From: Pegea sp. RAD2-039
Lineage: Eukaryota; Chordata; Thaliacea; Salpida; Salpidae
DNA length: 64,000 nt
NCBI GenBank assembly: GCA_034620365.1
Contig: JAQGEQ010000258.1
Span: 248,001 to 312,000 of the forward strand
Direction: 5' to 3'
Below are positions 15,446 to 27,496 of this stretch, piece after piece (position 1 is the first letter of the stretch; each line of letters opens with the position of its first letter). Below the pieces are notes generated by a model. It was not told where the DNA came from. It ran no database searches and was given only the letters and a program-made list of their open reading frames with translations. The translations under genes were made by a program, and so were the position numbers.

Positions 15446-17726
15446 TATATCAAATTAAAAACTGGAGATAAAAAGTATTTCATTTAAAATAAATTATAAT
15501 AAATACTAAATTATAAAAAATTTTTAAAGCTCTAATTAAAAAAGCATTAACTGTTAAAAAATAAAAATCATAGTTTTGATTCAATTAACTTATGATAAAG
15601 TAAAAACTTGAAAAATGTTCTTAAATTATATATCATTTAACACAAGAAAAGTTTGAATCAATTCTAACAATAAATAAATAATATATTCATGCTTAAAAAA
15701 TCTTTTAAGAAAATTCTTATAACATATACTTTTAACCCCAGAGTTAAGTTTAAGTACTTCCTTCATTATAAAATAAATTAAAAACTAATAATTACTTCTT
15801 TTTGGAATTTTAATCAAGTACTATTTTTTAGAAAATATATTATACTGATTAAAATATTTCTATAGTATGAAAATGTTTAAATGAATTTGAAAAATAAAAG
15901 AAAATAAATTTGTACAGTTGGTAATATTGATTAGATATTATGATTTTAATTAAACATACAAAAGTATTACACAATAAAAACTATTTAATAAAATATTTAT
16001 TCTGATGTATGTAATAACTATAAGAAAATATAATATTAAAACTATCTTTAAAAGAAGTTTTAAAAATTCAGTAATTAAATATCACTTTTTAGTGAGCGTT
16101 TGAAATAGCTACGTTCATGCTGCACGTGGAAAAAGCAAGTACCAGCCCGAGGCAACTACATTTTGTTCATTATAAGTTATCATTAAAAATATAAACAATA
16201 GTTCTTTATTATATGAAAATAAAATAAAGTTTTGATTTTTCATATAGCTTAAAAGTTTTTATATTTTACAAAAGTATAATGCTAATTGCTGTTTTCAAAT
16301 AAAAATAGGTAAGAAGAGAGTTAAAAAAACCTGATTAAGTAATTTTAGTAATCAAGCAAATGCATTAAAAGTGTTCAATAAATTAAACATCCTTATTGTT
16401 CACTTTCTAATACTTATAAAATTGTTGCAAATACTTTTTTGATTAATTGAACAAATCAATAAAAAACTCCTATTTAGAATATAGAGCCATTTAAAAACTC
16501 TTATTTAGACAAGATCATGGAAAAAACATTCTACTATTCTTAGGTGTTTTTCTTCAAAAAAGTGATCTTCTCAATACGACTTTGATGAGTTTTTTTCAAG
16601 AAATAAGCAAACCTTGCAATGTGGATAACTTAAAATCTATTTTCTTGCAAGTTTTATAAAGTTTGTAAGCTTTTTACATCAAGTTAAAAGAACCTTTAAA
16701 GAAAGGCATCTCATACCTATCTTTTTGTAAGTTGTTCTATAGTACTTGCTCACTTATAAAAAGCATTCGAATGTTTGATTTCAATGCATTGTAATTTCAA
16801 AAATCTATGAAAACGTTGCAACAAGCTATGAGAAAAAATCTAAACATTTAGAAATATTTTTAGCTCATAATTGTTTACTATAGATCACTTTAAGAGGTTA
16901 ATGTTCACTTTACATGTTTTTAAAGATATAAAGAATACATTAGTAATATTGCGAAGTTTGGTAAAAATCAATTCTCTAATCAAACAAATTTGTTTCCTAA
17001 GTTAAGACAAAACTTGGGCAGTATGTTGTTGCTAGTAGGATTTTAGGAAACACGTTACTAAGAAGCTGTTGACCTTACTACAGGCTCTTATAACATTTAT
17101 CTATAAGATAAGTTTTTCGGCCAACAATTTAACAGTTAAAGAAGAAAAGTTAATCTAAAAGTTATTAAATGAATTTTCGTTCATTGAATTCAAAGCCATG
17201 TCGCTGGTAGTACAAATCGAAGTACTAATTACACTGCCAGAAGAGTAAACACATAATCAGCTTGGGCCAAATTATAACAAATTCATTTTTTCTAATATAT
17301 TTACCTTTATCTGAAGTTTTAATAACAATAGTTTTGAGGCTTTTTATTATCATCTCTATTTGCTATATGGAATTGGACATGTGGTTTTGATTTATAACGA
17401 AAATATAAACATAACAATGCTGACTTTGCTTTTATCAAGAACATTTTTCACCTTAAATGAGCTTTCAATTTATAAATTACTTATAAGTTTTATCATAATG
17501 TTTCACCTTCTATCAATACTTAGCTTTAAAAAGTTTAATTCATCATTGTTTATTCAAAAGCATTTAAAAGTTTTAAGTCTGTGATCAAAAGTTGTAATTA
17601 TTTTCATTGATTGTTTTTGTATAATTTAAAATTTACTTGTTTTATTAGCATGACAAAAATTATTATTTACTAAATTGAATGACATTTATTAATATGATTT
17701 TGTTTTAGTTTGTTTAGTTATAAAAT
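15446..17726. other. Intergenic between divergent POFUT2 and TYSND1
   Basis: AT-rich spacer carrying both 5' flanks. A less AT-rich patch at about 16100-16160 and a stretch around 16990-17280 look like old repeat debris, but no translation is recognisable. An open frame at 17360-17584 is composed of hydrophobic, AT-driven codons and is not supported as a gene. Confidence 0.4.
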
Positions 17727-19397
17727 ATGAATTTTCAGACTTGTTTTTTAAATTTTAATTCAATAAAAGATTCTTCATTGTCAGTCTCTACTTCTGGAAC
17801 TGTGATCTTAGATGGAGACACATTTTATTGTATATCATCCTTTTCTCCTCTGATTGATTTATTCTCTTGTGATGAACTGAAAAAACTTAATGATGATGCT
17901 GTCAATCATATATCACCTAATTTATTTGATATCAAGTTACATTTTTCTAAATCTGTTCATAAAAGTTATGGGACAAATGATTTATTAGATGTTATTGAAA
18001 TAAATAGTGATCAAGATGATAAAAATGTTATTTCTGTTTGGAAAAGTGAATGCTTAGATAATGTGTTGAGCTGTTTAGTGCTGAAAACCCAAGAAACTAA
18101 GTTATGTTGTCATTCACATGGTAGTTCTAAGTTTCATTCTTGGTTTCTTCTAATTAATGTGGGTAAAAGTAAATCTAATGCTTATGATTTTTGGAGATAT
18201 CTAAGCTTTAAAAGGCCGAGATTATCTATAAAAAAAGGAATGGAAGTTTATACATCTAGTTTTCCTTTTAATACATCTGAATCAGTTATCTTTCATAATT
18301 GTATTAGTAAAGGTATTGTTTGCAATATTATACAAGATACAATAATTATTACTGATGCTAGATGTTTACCTGGATCTGAAGGTGGATCTTTATATTCAAA
18401 CAAAAATTTAATAGGAATAATAATATCCTCAATAATATTAATATCTGGTAGTCAAACTGGTTTTTCTATTGTTTGTTTGCTCAATGAAGTTAAATGCTCT
18501 TACATGAAAAAAACTTTACATAAAAGGTGGTTTTCGGAAAATTTACCTTTAAAACAGGTTTTCAAACAAGCAAATTTTCCTGATGTTCATTTTGATAAAA
18601 CTGCTTATGGACCAAATGTTGTTGTAGTTACAACATTCTCAAGCTGGGGTACTGGAGTTTTGGCGGGTATCAAGTCCAATTTTCATGGATTTCTACTAAT
18701 TGTAGTAACATGTAAACATGTAGTCAAAGATAGTCAAGATACAAAAAAAGTAAAATGTAGCATTATCACTGAACAAAATGAAAGTTTTGATAGTAATGGA
18801 TATGTAGTATATAAATCAAATAGTCATTGGTTAGATTTTGCTGTAGTTGTAATTAAATGTAGCACTCAAGTAGGCCAAAAACTTCTTTTATCCTCAAAGA
18901 AACAGATGAACTATATTGGAGATAATTCATATTTATTGTCTTATGAAAAGTGTTATTTTCCTAAACAAGAAGTTCTTGTTAAAGCATATACACTTTTTGA
19001 TGGTTTGAAGCCTCCATTTATCACTGAAGGAATAATTTCGAAAGTAGCTTATGCACATAATTGTGATTCCATTCTTAGTAATTTACCTGTGTTAGTTCAT
19101 TCCACTTGTATAGTTTTAAATGGTGCGAGTGGAGGAGCTTTACTTTCAAAAAGTTCATTGAAACTTTTAGGTTTAGTGGTTAGCAATGTTAAAGAAGTAA
19201 TCGGAGATTCCTCAGTTCTATATTCAAATATTAGCTTTATTCTACCAGCAGTTGTTTTTATGCCAGCTATAAGTGATTTCATCAAAGGAAATATCAATTG
19301 GTATTCTACAATCAACAAAATTGGTGAAAACGTTGAAGGAGACCGCTTGTGGAATCTTAAAAACTCTCAAAATACTTATTTTAATCCGAAATTGTAA
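17727..19397 (+). CDS. TYSND1: Peroxisomal leader-peptide-processing protease (TYSND1-like)
   Basis: Trypsin-like serine protease of the TYSND1/DEG15 family, which trims peroxisomal matrix enzymes involved in fatty-acid beta-oxidation. One exon of 556 residues, close to the usual length of about 566. The N-terminal half is a degenerate protease fold containing TDARCLPGSEGG, a family signature. The C-terminal half carries the catalytic triad: His331 in TCKHVV, Asp370 in WLDFAVV and Ser468 in NGASGGAL. The protein ends in Pro-Lys-Leu, a permitted variant of the peroxisomal PTS1 signal; vertebrate TYSND1 ends in Ser-Lys-Leu. Like its neighbour POFUT2 it has no introns. The start is the first Met of the open frame; an upstream untranslated exon cannot be excluded. 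Confidence 0.9.
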   Translation: MNFQTCFLNFNSIKDSSLSVSTSGTVILDGDTFYCISSFSPLIDLFSCDELKKLNDDAVNHISPNLFDIKLHFSKSVHKSYGTNDLLDVIEINSDQDDKNVISVWKSECLDNVLSCLVLKTQETKLCCHSHGSSKFHSWFLLINVGKSKSNAYDFWRYLSFKRPRLSIKKGMEVYTSSFPFNTSESVIFHNCISKGIVCNIIQDTIIITDARCLPGSEGGSLYSNKNLIGIIISSIILISGSQTGFSIVCLLNEVKCSYMKKTLHKRWFSENLPLKQVFKQANFPDVHFDKTAYGPNVVVVTTFSSWGTGVLAGIKSNFHGFLLIVVTCKHVVKDSQDTKKVKCSIITEQNESFDSNGYVVYKSNSHWLDFAVVVIKCSTQVGQKLLLSSKKQMNYIGDNSYLLSYEKCYFPKQEVLVKAYTLFDGLKPPFITEGIISKVAYAHNCDSILSNLPVLVHSTCIVLNGASGGALLSKSSLKLLGLVVSNVKEVIGDSSVLYSNISFILPAVVFMPAISDFIKGNINWYSTINKIGENVEGDRLWNLKNSQNTYFNPKL

Positions 19398-22300
19398 GTT
19401 TTGAGTAACAAAATTTTCTTATTTTAATGAGTATTTGATTTTTCTAAGATAATAATAATGAAAAAGAAAATATTAATCAAAATTGAAATCACTCTACTGT
19501 AGTAATTTGCAATCTCATTCTTTTATAAATCTCTTTCTAAATTGTTTCTAAAAATTGATTATTTATGTCATCAACTACCTGATAGATATTTTATCATTGT
19601 GTTGGATCATGTCATAAAAAAGCTCTTTGCTGCTGGCTGTAGTCTTCTCTTCAATCATTGCAATCTCAACTTTACTGTTTCATTTTAATTGTCGATTTTT
19701 GGGATATTTTTATTAATTGTATTCTTAACTGTATTTATTTTTGTCATTCGGTTTTTTTAGACTAAAGTGACTACATTATAGTTTAAACCAATGTCTTTTA
19801 GTAATCGATGTTTGCTGTTTAAGTTATCCTTTCAAACAACTAATATTTTTGTGATATTTTGCTTATAATTCTGATGTTTAAAATTATCATGTGAAAGTTT
19901 TGCTGAAATTGAAAATTTGATGAAATTATTTAATAAAGCCAAATACAAAAATACAAATGTTGTAAAGTTTGTATTATGTTATAAAGTAACAACTTATCCT
20001 AAGCACAGTGTATTTTAAACAAGTTCATTTTTGTAAGAGAAGAAAACATGATTACATATAAACTATAAAAATAATGATTTAAATTGACCGATATTTTTAA
20101 AACTGTTTAATTCTATTGATAGAAAGTATTTAACAAACTTAAAGTTGTAAAACTTCTTCAATAAGATTTTTACTTAAAAGCTTTTTTAGTTATATTAAGG
20201 AAATGCTCATTTGTTTAAAGCAGCTTTGAAATCAAGTCTGTCTTGCAGCGAATCAGTAAAAGTATATGATGTCGACTATTATGCAAAAATAATTACTTTC
20301 ATACGCTTATCTAATAGTAATTATTTTATATTAGATTCATCATATGTAAACTTATTAAGAAACAGTAATTATACATATATATAGAAAAATAAATATTTTA
20401 AAGTTTGTTAATAACAAATGTTAGATTTTTCAGTTCAATCAAATGTTTTTGAATATATTTACTAAAGACATGTTTAGGTGACGTTTCTATAGAAAATAAG
20501 TTGAATACAGGAAGCCTAATACCGTTTCCGAAACATGAAAATGCTCATATTTACTACATAGCATCTTGATACCGAAAGATATGCAACAGATGTAATCTAC
20601 TCAAATTAGGAGTAGCAGTTTTAGATAATCATTATTGTTTTAAAGACTAGTTTAGTAGTTTTAACAATGGTTTACTTTTGCTAAGTTTTATATAATGAGA
20701 TGAAACGTTTATATAACAATCTTAAATCAAGAAATTTTATAAATAGTTTGATTTATTTGTAAAGTTTCGTCTTTAGAAATTAGTGATGTTAGCTTAAAAA
20801 ATACTTAAAACACTTAAATATGATAGAAATATACAGAAGATACAAAATGTTTACACATAATCTTTCTTCAAAAATAGACAAAACTTAAAATTAATGTTTA
20901 TTATTTAACATTTATCACTTATTTAGATGAAATTTCTTAACATTGTTTCTTAATTTCACCAAATTTAAGTCAAAAATAAACTTTGAATGGAGAACAATAT
21001 GAAAAGAAGAAGATCTATCAGAAGAAATTCAAGTATAGTGACTAAACTAAAAGTACACACTAAAGATTCGTGTAAGTTGCATTTTTCTTGCTTATATTCT
21101 AATGATTAAAATGTTTTGATTTCTTTAAGTATAAGTATGTCTGAAAGCAGTAGGAAGCTGATTTAAATAGAAAAGTAAAAAAAGTTTTAAAATATTTTTA
21201 TTTAATGTTGTATGCATTTAAAAAACTTTTTTTATGTTAATAAAACTAAACAAGTAGTATAATCTAGCTTATTATTTAAGATAACATCAATTTAGTAAAT
21301 TCTAAATATTTTTAAAAGTTTTATTCAACATCAAATTTATCAAATGAAAAAATGTAATTAAGTATACGCTTCAGACAATAGCTTAGTTCTCGTCAGTAGT
21401 TTAAGTTTTTTAAAGTTTAATACTCCAAATTAATATTACTATGCATGTTATGAAATACCGATTTATAAAGCTGACCCAGAATGAATTTGTACAATACTTA
21501 TTTTGACAATAAAATCTTAAAATTATTTGTCATATTGTAAAGTGCCAGGTTTTATTCAGCCAGCAAGACGTTAAAAAGCTTGTAATTTTCCGAAAAATAA
21601 ATTATTATAGATTATACAAATCTCTGCATAAAAGATTAACTTATATTTACTTATTTGATATACTTTATAACTGTATCTTCTTTGCGTTGCATAGGTCTTT
21701 TCAATAGATTTGATAGTGTCATTTTATCAGGATTGAGAGTTGCGTTTTCGAAACATCACATGTAGCAAACTCAAAAAAGTATAACAGGATAAAAAAGTTC
21801 TGCAACTACAAATTAGATTAGTTGCTGGATTTTAGAAGTCAGTTTAAGGAGTTAATCTCAAATGTATCTTTGTACTTTATTTGTTACATTATTATATTTA
21901 TTAGAAATCTCTAAAAAAAGTGATCAAAATAACCTGTTTTAAAACTAATCAATATTTGGATAAAGTAATTTTTCAAACGTCTTATAATTTATCCAATAAA
22001 GTCATTCAGTAGTTTAAGTGAACATGTATTCGTATAAAAAATAAGTTTATAATGGAAAAAAAACTGCTAACTATAAAAATCTAAGAACTAAATATTTATT
22101 TCATTTTTTTTGTAAGTATTATTAATTTTGGATCTTTTATAGTATTTTCAACTTTGAAAGTGATAAAACAGTTGAAATTTATAAACTTGGCCTTTAAAAC
22201 AGTTTTATGATCTGTTAAACAGAGTAAACTTTTAAGTTTACCTTATTCTTTTACTCCTGTAAATAGAAGAAAAAAAACAGTAGTCTTTTATTTTTTGTAA

Positions 22301-24058
22301 ATTATTTTCAATCATTTCTATGGAATCCTAATTCATTTAGTTCTAGATATTGTTTGATGGAATGACATTAAATAAATTTATAATATTTGACTAAAAAAAA
22401 AGTTACCATGGGATTTTGAAAAGTCAATAAATCGAAAAAAAATATCATTAGCATTTAGATTAGAATTTTTAGATAGATGCATAAAACACTCTTTTTGTTT
22501 GTTATCATAAAACAATATTTAAGTAAAAAGAAAAAAAACTTTTTATACTAATCCTTAATTCCGTAAACTACAACTTCAATGCTTTAGCTTGAATTAATTT
22601 GGCCCGGTTTTATTTAAAATTTGTCAAAGTCATCCTTTAACTTTGTTTATAAAATGGAATTATGCAAGGTAAGCATATGTTTTAAATGGATATCGCTTCT
22701 TAATAAATTTTGGTGTATTAATAAACCATGAACATGTGAATTAAAAACTTTGTTAACAAGGCTTACTGTGTTTGTCGAGAAGATAAGTAGAAGCTGTATT
22801 TGTAATGCAGGTAACGTTAGTCTAAATGCTGCGCCAAGTAAAAATATTATATAAAAATTTTCTTGACATCTTGAACTCAAAAAGATCTATGGTTAATAAT
22901 ATTCATCTGACAAAAAATTTGTGATCTTTTTGGTTAAACTTCGATAGTGGATGCATAGCAAAAGTAGATATATTATTTAATAATTTTATAGAAAAACTCA
23001 TTAAAAAAACTTGTAAATAAAACTTAATAAAACCAAGTTAATAAAATTAAAAATTAACAAAATTTTACCTTTGAAAAATCGAAACATTTTCACTTATTCT
23101 AAAAAAAATTTTAGAGATTAAGTGGTGAAGATTTAATAAATTTGTAGAAAAATTATTCTTCAGGTTGATTATTACATATTTATGATATAATGACAGCTAA
23201 AAGTTTTTCTTTTATACTATGTTATTTTTTTAAAATCTTTTTACTCGATAAAACTATATATAAGAATAATCACCGCAAACAGCTTAAATTGTATGTGTTT
23301 TGCGCAGCTTATTGTTTATAATTTGGACATTACGCCTTTAAGTTCACAGAAAACATTTTTTAATTACGAAAAAAATTTTAGATAATTAGATTACTTGTTT
23401 TTTGACATTTATTGAGTATGAGAAAAGCACTAGATTTTTTAATTCTCTGAATACATTATCTATGTCGCATTTTATATTTAAGATTGTAAAAAAATATTAC
23501 TGTCTTAGCTTAAGGGCGTAGTCTGCTGAGTGAGAAACAATTTCCTTTTTCTTATCAAAAACAACAGATTGCTATATATGGTAACCCTGTGTGTTGCCAA
23601 TAATTCAAATGTGAAATTTTCATTTAAAGATTCGAAAAAAAGAACAGAGAAATTTTAATGAATAATTTTTGAATAGTTGAGAATGTAACATAAATATATC
23701 AAAATGATTTCAGAAAATTGCGTTTATTCAATTTTTATAGGCTCAGTTTTTTGGTAAATTCATAAAAGGGCTTTGGTTTAGGAATTTATTAAATATATTT
23801 GATATTATTTGTAGCAAATTTTGTTGCATTATCTTTATCTCTGGTAGTTTTATTCATACTTTACAATTTTCTTGTGATTGGCTTTAGTGTATCTTTAATT
23901 TTTTTGCCAAAAGTATATAAATTGTTGTCAAATTATATTTTTAAACTTATCTGCTAATTAGTTTACATTAAATATTTTTAATTTTTTTACATTTAGAAAA
24001 AATATTGTAGATATTTAAAAAATATTTTGATAAAAGTGTTTCATTTTTAAAGATTGAA
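19398..24058. other. Long gene-poor spacer
   Basis: About 4.7 kb of AT-rich DNA between TYSND1 and the septin. The segment 21000-21115 has a 34-codon frame starting MKRRRSIRRNS with a GTAAGTT donor-like site inside it, too short to call. An open frame on the minus strand at 22647-22880 has mixed composition but no family resemblance. The last part is septin 5' flank. Confidence 0.4.
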
Positions 24059-26599
24059 ATGGCAGGTAATATATAATACTTAATCTTTTATTGTTAGAAA
24101 ATAAGTGTTAAAATTAGAATATATAATAAATTAAAACAATGTCAAAAGAACTTTGTTAATGTGGCATTTACATTTCTGTTACGTTTTAAGTAGTTTATAA
24201 AGCAACAATATTATGTATTTATGTAATATATCATCTTGTTTTTCATGTGCATCCTGATTATTATCAATCTTTTACTCGTTCTTTATATACAGATTCAAAA
24301 GTAAGTTTAGTTTTCTTTTATTACCAACTTAAGTTTGATTTAATATTATCATTTAAGTTCTGAGTTTAGATTATTAGATATATTTGTAAAACTCAAAGTC
24401 ATTTCCATTTTTAAATAGAATCTATGTTTTAAAAAAATTCATTTCTGTTTGATATAATATAACTTATACTAACCCATAAAGTTTATACAAATTTTCTTAA
24501 TCTTAGTTTATGATTAAAGTATCTGAATTAATATCTATTAGTTTGAAAACTTCCTTAAAAGCGTATAAAGTATTAAATTAGTTTAATTTCTTTAAAAAAA
24601 GAGTAGTTTTTTGGTATATGTAAATGATTTTAAAACTCATTATTGAGAAAAAAGGTTTTTGAATGCCTTTTTTAAGTGTTAAAAGTATAAATTTTAAAAA
24701 TATAAAAAGTTTCATCGTCATCATAAATTATAATATATTTGTATTCAACTTTTATTGATATAATACTTTTCATAAACTTTCATTAATTTTTGTCATTTCT
24801 TTTATCTGCTTCTGAAGAAAGATAATTGTAATTTTGTTGATAACTAAGAAAATTACAACTTTATTTTATTCTAAAAGTATTTTTTTTAGTATCAAAACCC
24901 AGACCAACAAGGCTACGTAGGGTTTGCAAATCTCCCGAATCAGGTTCATAGAAAATCTGTAAAGAAAGGTTTTGAGTTTACACTTATGGTGGCTGGTTAG
25001 TTTCCTTATTTGACATTTATATTTAGTACTAAGATACTGATCAAGCCACTTTTCTAAAATGCCTTTCATAGGTGAATCTGGTCTGGGCAAATCAACTCTG
25101 GTGAACAGCTTGTTTCTGACTGACCTTTATCCTGAAAGAATAGTTCCAACTGCTAATGAAAAGATTGAACAAACTGTTAAGATCGATGCTAGTACGGTTG
25201 AAATTGAAGAACGAGGAGTTAAATTGCGATTAACTGTAGTTGATACACCTGGATACGGCGATGCAATCAATTGCCAAGACTGGTAATGAGTATTAATCAG
25301 TTATCTTCGAGTTGTTAATTGCTGTTTACAAAAGTTACAGACCAATTGTTCAATACATTGACGATCAGTTTGAAAGGTATTTGCATGATGAAAGTGGTTT
25401 GAATCGTCGACATATAGTTGATAATCGCGTTCATAGCTGCTTCTACTTCATCTCTGCTTCAGGACATGGGTTAGTAACTCGATAATTTTACAATTTAATC
25501 TCTTAAACAACATTTTCAATCTCTTGTCATAGCTTGAAGCCTTTGGATATTGAATTCATGAAAGCACTTCATGATAAAGTCAACATTGTTCCTGTGATTG
25601 CGAAAGCAGACACACTCACTCACACTGAAGTTAGACAACTGAAAACCAGAATCTTACGTGAAATAGCTGAAAATAATATTCAAATATATCATCTTCCTGA
25701 TGCAGATGAGGATGAAGATGAAGATTTTAAAGAACAGACTCGTTTGTTAAAGGTTTAATCTTTTGTTAAGATTCTTTCATCTACTGATGTGATGTGTTTA
25801 GGAGAGCATACCTTTTGCTATTGTTGGCTCCACACAGATGATTGAAGTCAAGGGCAAAAGTGTGAGAGGTCGTTTGTATCCTTGGGGCGTTGTGGAAGTT
25901 GAAAATCCTGACCATTGTGATTTTCTAAAACTGCGCACAATGCTCATGTAAGTTTTTGATGAATATTTGAAGCAATTATTGAAACTATTTTCCAACATTT
26001 CACTGTGATGAGACATTCTGATTTAAAACTTGAAATATTTTGACTGCTTGGTCAGTTTATCTATCAATTGTATTCTTATTTTAAACCACTCAATTGTAGC
26101 CTCGGGCAATATCCACAAGTCTCATAGATGATTTTGTAAATTCATGTTTTACTGTTTGTCTTTGAAAATAATTAATTTCGATATTTTCGATTGATATCAT
26201 AGCACGCATATGCAAGACCTGCAGGAAGTCACACATGATCTTCATTACGAAAACTTCCGTGCTCAAAGACTACTTCATACTAAAACTGGTGCAAGGTGCA
26301 AATATATTCATCATTTTATATTTTGATGGCAAATTAAAAGCACAAGCTTCTAACACATCTTCATATTTCAGCAAAAGAGTTGAAGACTCGAATCCGGACG
26401 ACACTCTTTCTGTTATTCAAGCTAAAGATCAAGAAGTGAGTGTCTGGCTGTAAAAATCTGTTTGAAGTTTCTTCAAATGTTTAATTATCAAAACTTTTTA
26501 CAGTTGAAACGAATGCAAGAGATGTTACAACGGATGCAGGCTCAAATGAAAGCTCAATCGGGACCCCCTGGGTCAACAAAATCTGCTCATAATGTTTAA
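24059..26599 (+). CDS. SEPT2: Septin, SEPT2 subgroup
   Basis: GTP-binding cytoskeletal protein that forms hetero-oligomeric filaments at the cortex, cytokinetic furrow and cilium base. Ten coding exons: 24059-24065, 24293-24300, 24890-24995, 25072-25282, 25335-25469, 25533-25752, 25802-25947, 26203-26295, 26372-26435 and 26504-26599, giving 361 residues. It matches SEPT2-type septins closely: [20 protein letters not shown] with the polybasic membrane-binding stretch, the P-loop [16 protein letters not shown] (G3), AKAD (G4) and WGVVEVENP in the septin unique element. The C-terminus is a short coiled coil ([15 protein letters not shown]). The threonine in the EQTV segment aligns with the GTPase-active Thr of SEPT2, so hydrolysis is probably retained. 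The 7-nt first coding exon and the 8-nt second exon together encode MADSK and are set far apart from the third. Confidence 0.95.
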
Positions 26600-27496
26600 T
26601 CTTCTCTCAAAACCTCTTAACCCAACGATTTTTATGAAGTCGTCTGACTTTTTCTATTATATTTTATTCTGCACGAATATTTTTGGTTTAGTTTCTATTT
26701 TCTTGGTAGATGCAATTTCATATTTTATTACAAATTAAATAGAAATTTTTTAGGATAACATCAGACAACTGCCTCTTTCTATTTCTATTATTATGGGGCA
26801 CCAATGCAAATTCAGCAAAAAGCTTTCTACTAGAATATAATCAATTTGCTTTTCAGCGATTCAAGTATTGTTGAATAGTGATCAATAAAGTGAGATCTAT
26901 ATTTGGCGTATGTTTGGTCTTCTGCTGTTGCTGCATTAACCTTTTGTTTTTTTATTTCTTTCGATTCAGTTATATTCTTCACAAGTATATTCAATAGTAA
27001 CTAATAAAAAAAATCATTTCTTTATACTTTGTAATTTCTTAATCAGATGTTTCCTCTTTACTAGACTTATTTAAACTTTTTTTGTTTCAAATATTTTAAA
27101 ATATCAAATATATTTAGTAATATTATATTAAATATTTATTAAAATATTTGAAAGTTATCTTATTTTTGACATTTGAAAAGGTTATCTTAAAATCTTAAAA
27201 GTTGAAAAACAACTTTCGTGAAATTTTTGATGTCGACATCTTACTAGCATCAGTCGTGGTTACAACATCAAATGACTAATCTCTCATGTTTACACAATTC
27301 AGCTTCTACTCAAACACTAAGCTGTATTGCTAAAAATCAATCTTCATTTTACTTCCAAGAACATTTATTTCAATAAATTAAAAGCTTTCAACACATTTGT
27401 TGAAACTGAATTTTATTAAACATTTCTAAAACAACATCACTTGCATTCAGTCAATTTCTGACACAGTTATATTATCATTGTTATTTACAGATGTTT
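26600..27496. other. Convergent 3' region of septin and ZBBX-like gene
   Basis: AT-rich, no coding frame. It holds the septin 3' untranslated region on the plus strand, followed by the 3' flank of the oppositely oriented ZBBX-like gene. Confidence 0.45.
26884..26889 (+). terminator. Poly(A) signal candidate for septin
   Basis: AATAAA followed by a GT-rich stretch, 285 nt after the septin stop codon. A plausible polyadenylation signal. Confidence 0.4.

Noticed and set aside
17360-17584. Open frame just upstream of the TYSND1-like gene
   Set aside because: Hydrophobic AT-driven codons, stop well before the real start, different composition from the protease.
22647-22880. Minus-strand frame with mixed composition (FLLGAAFRLTLPALQIQLL)
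   Set aside because: Somewhat coding-like with an internal GTAAGC site, but no partner exons or family resemblance could be found.
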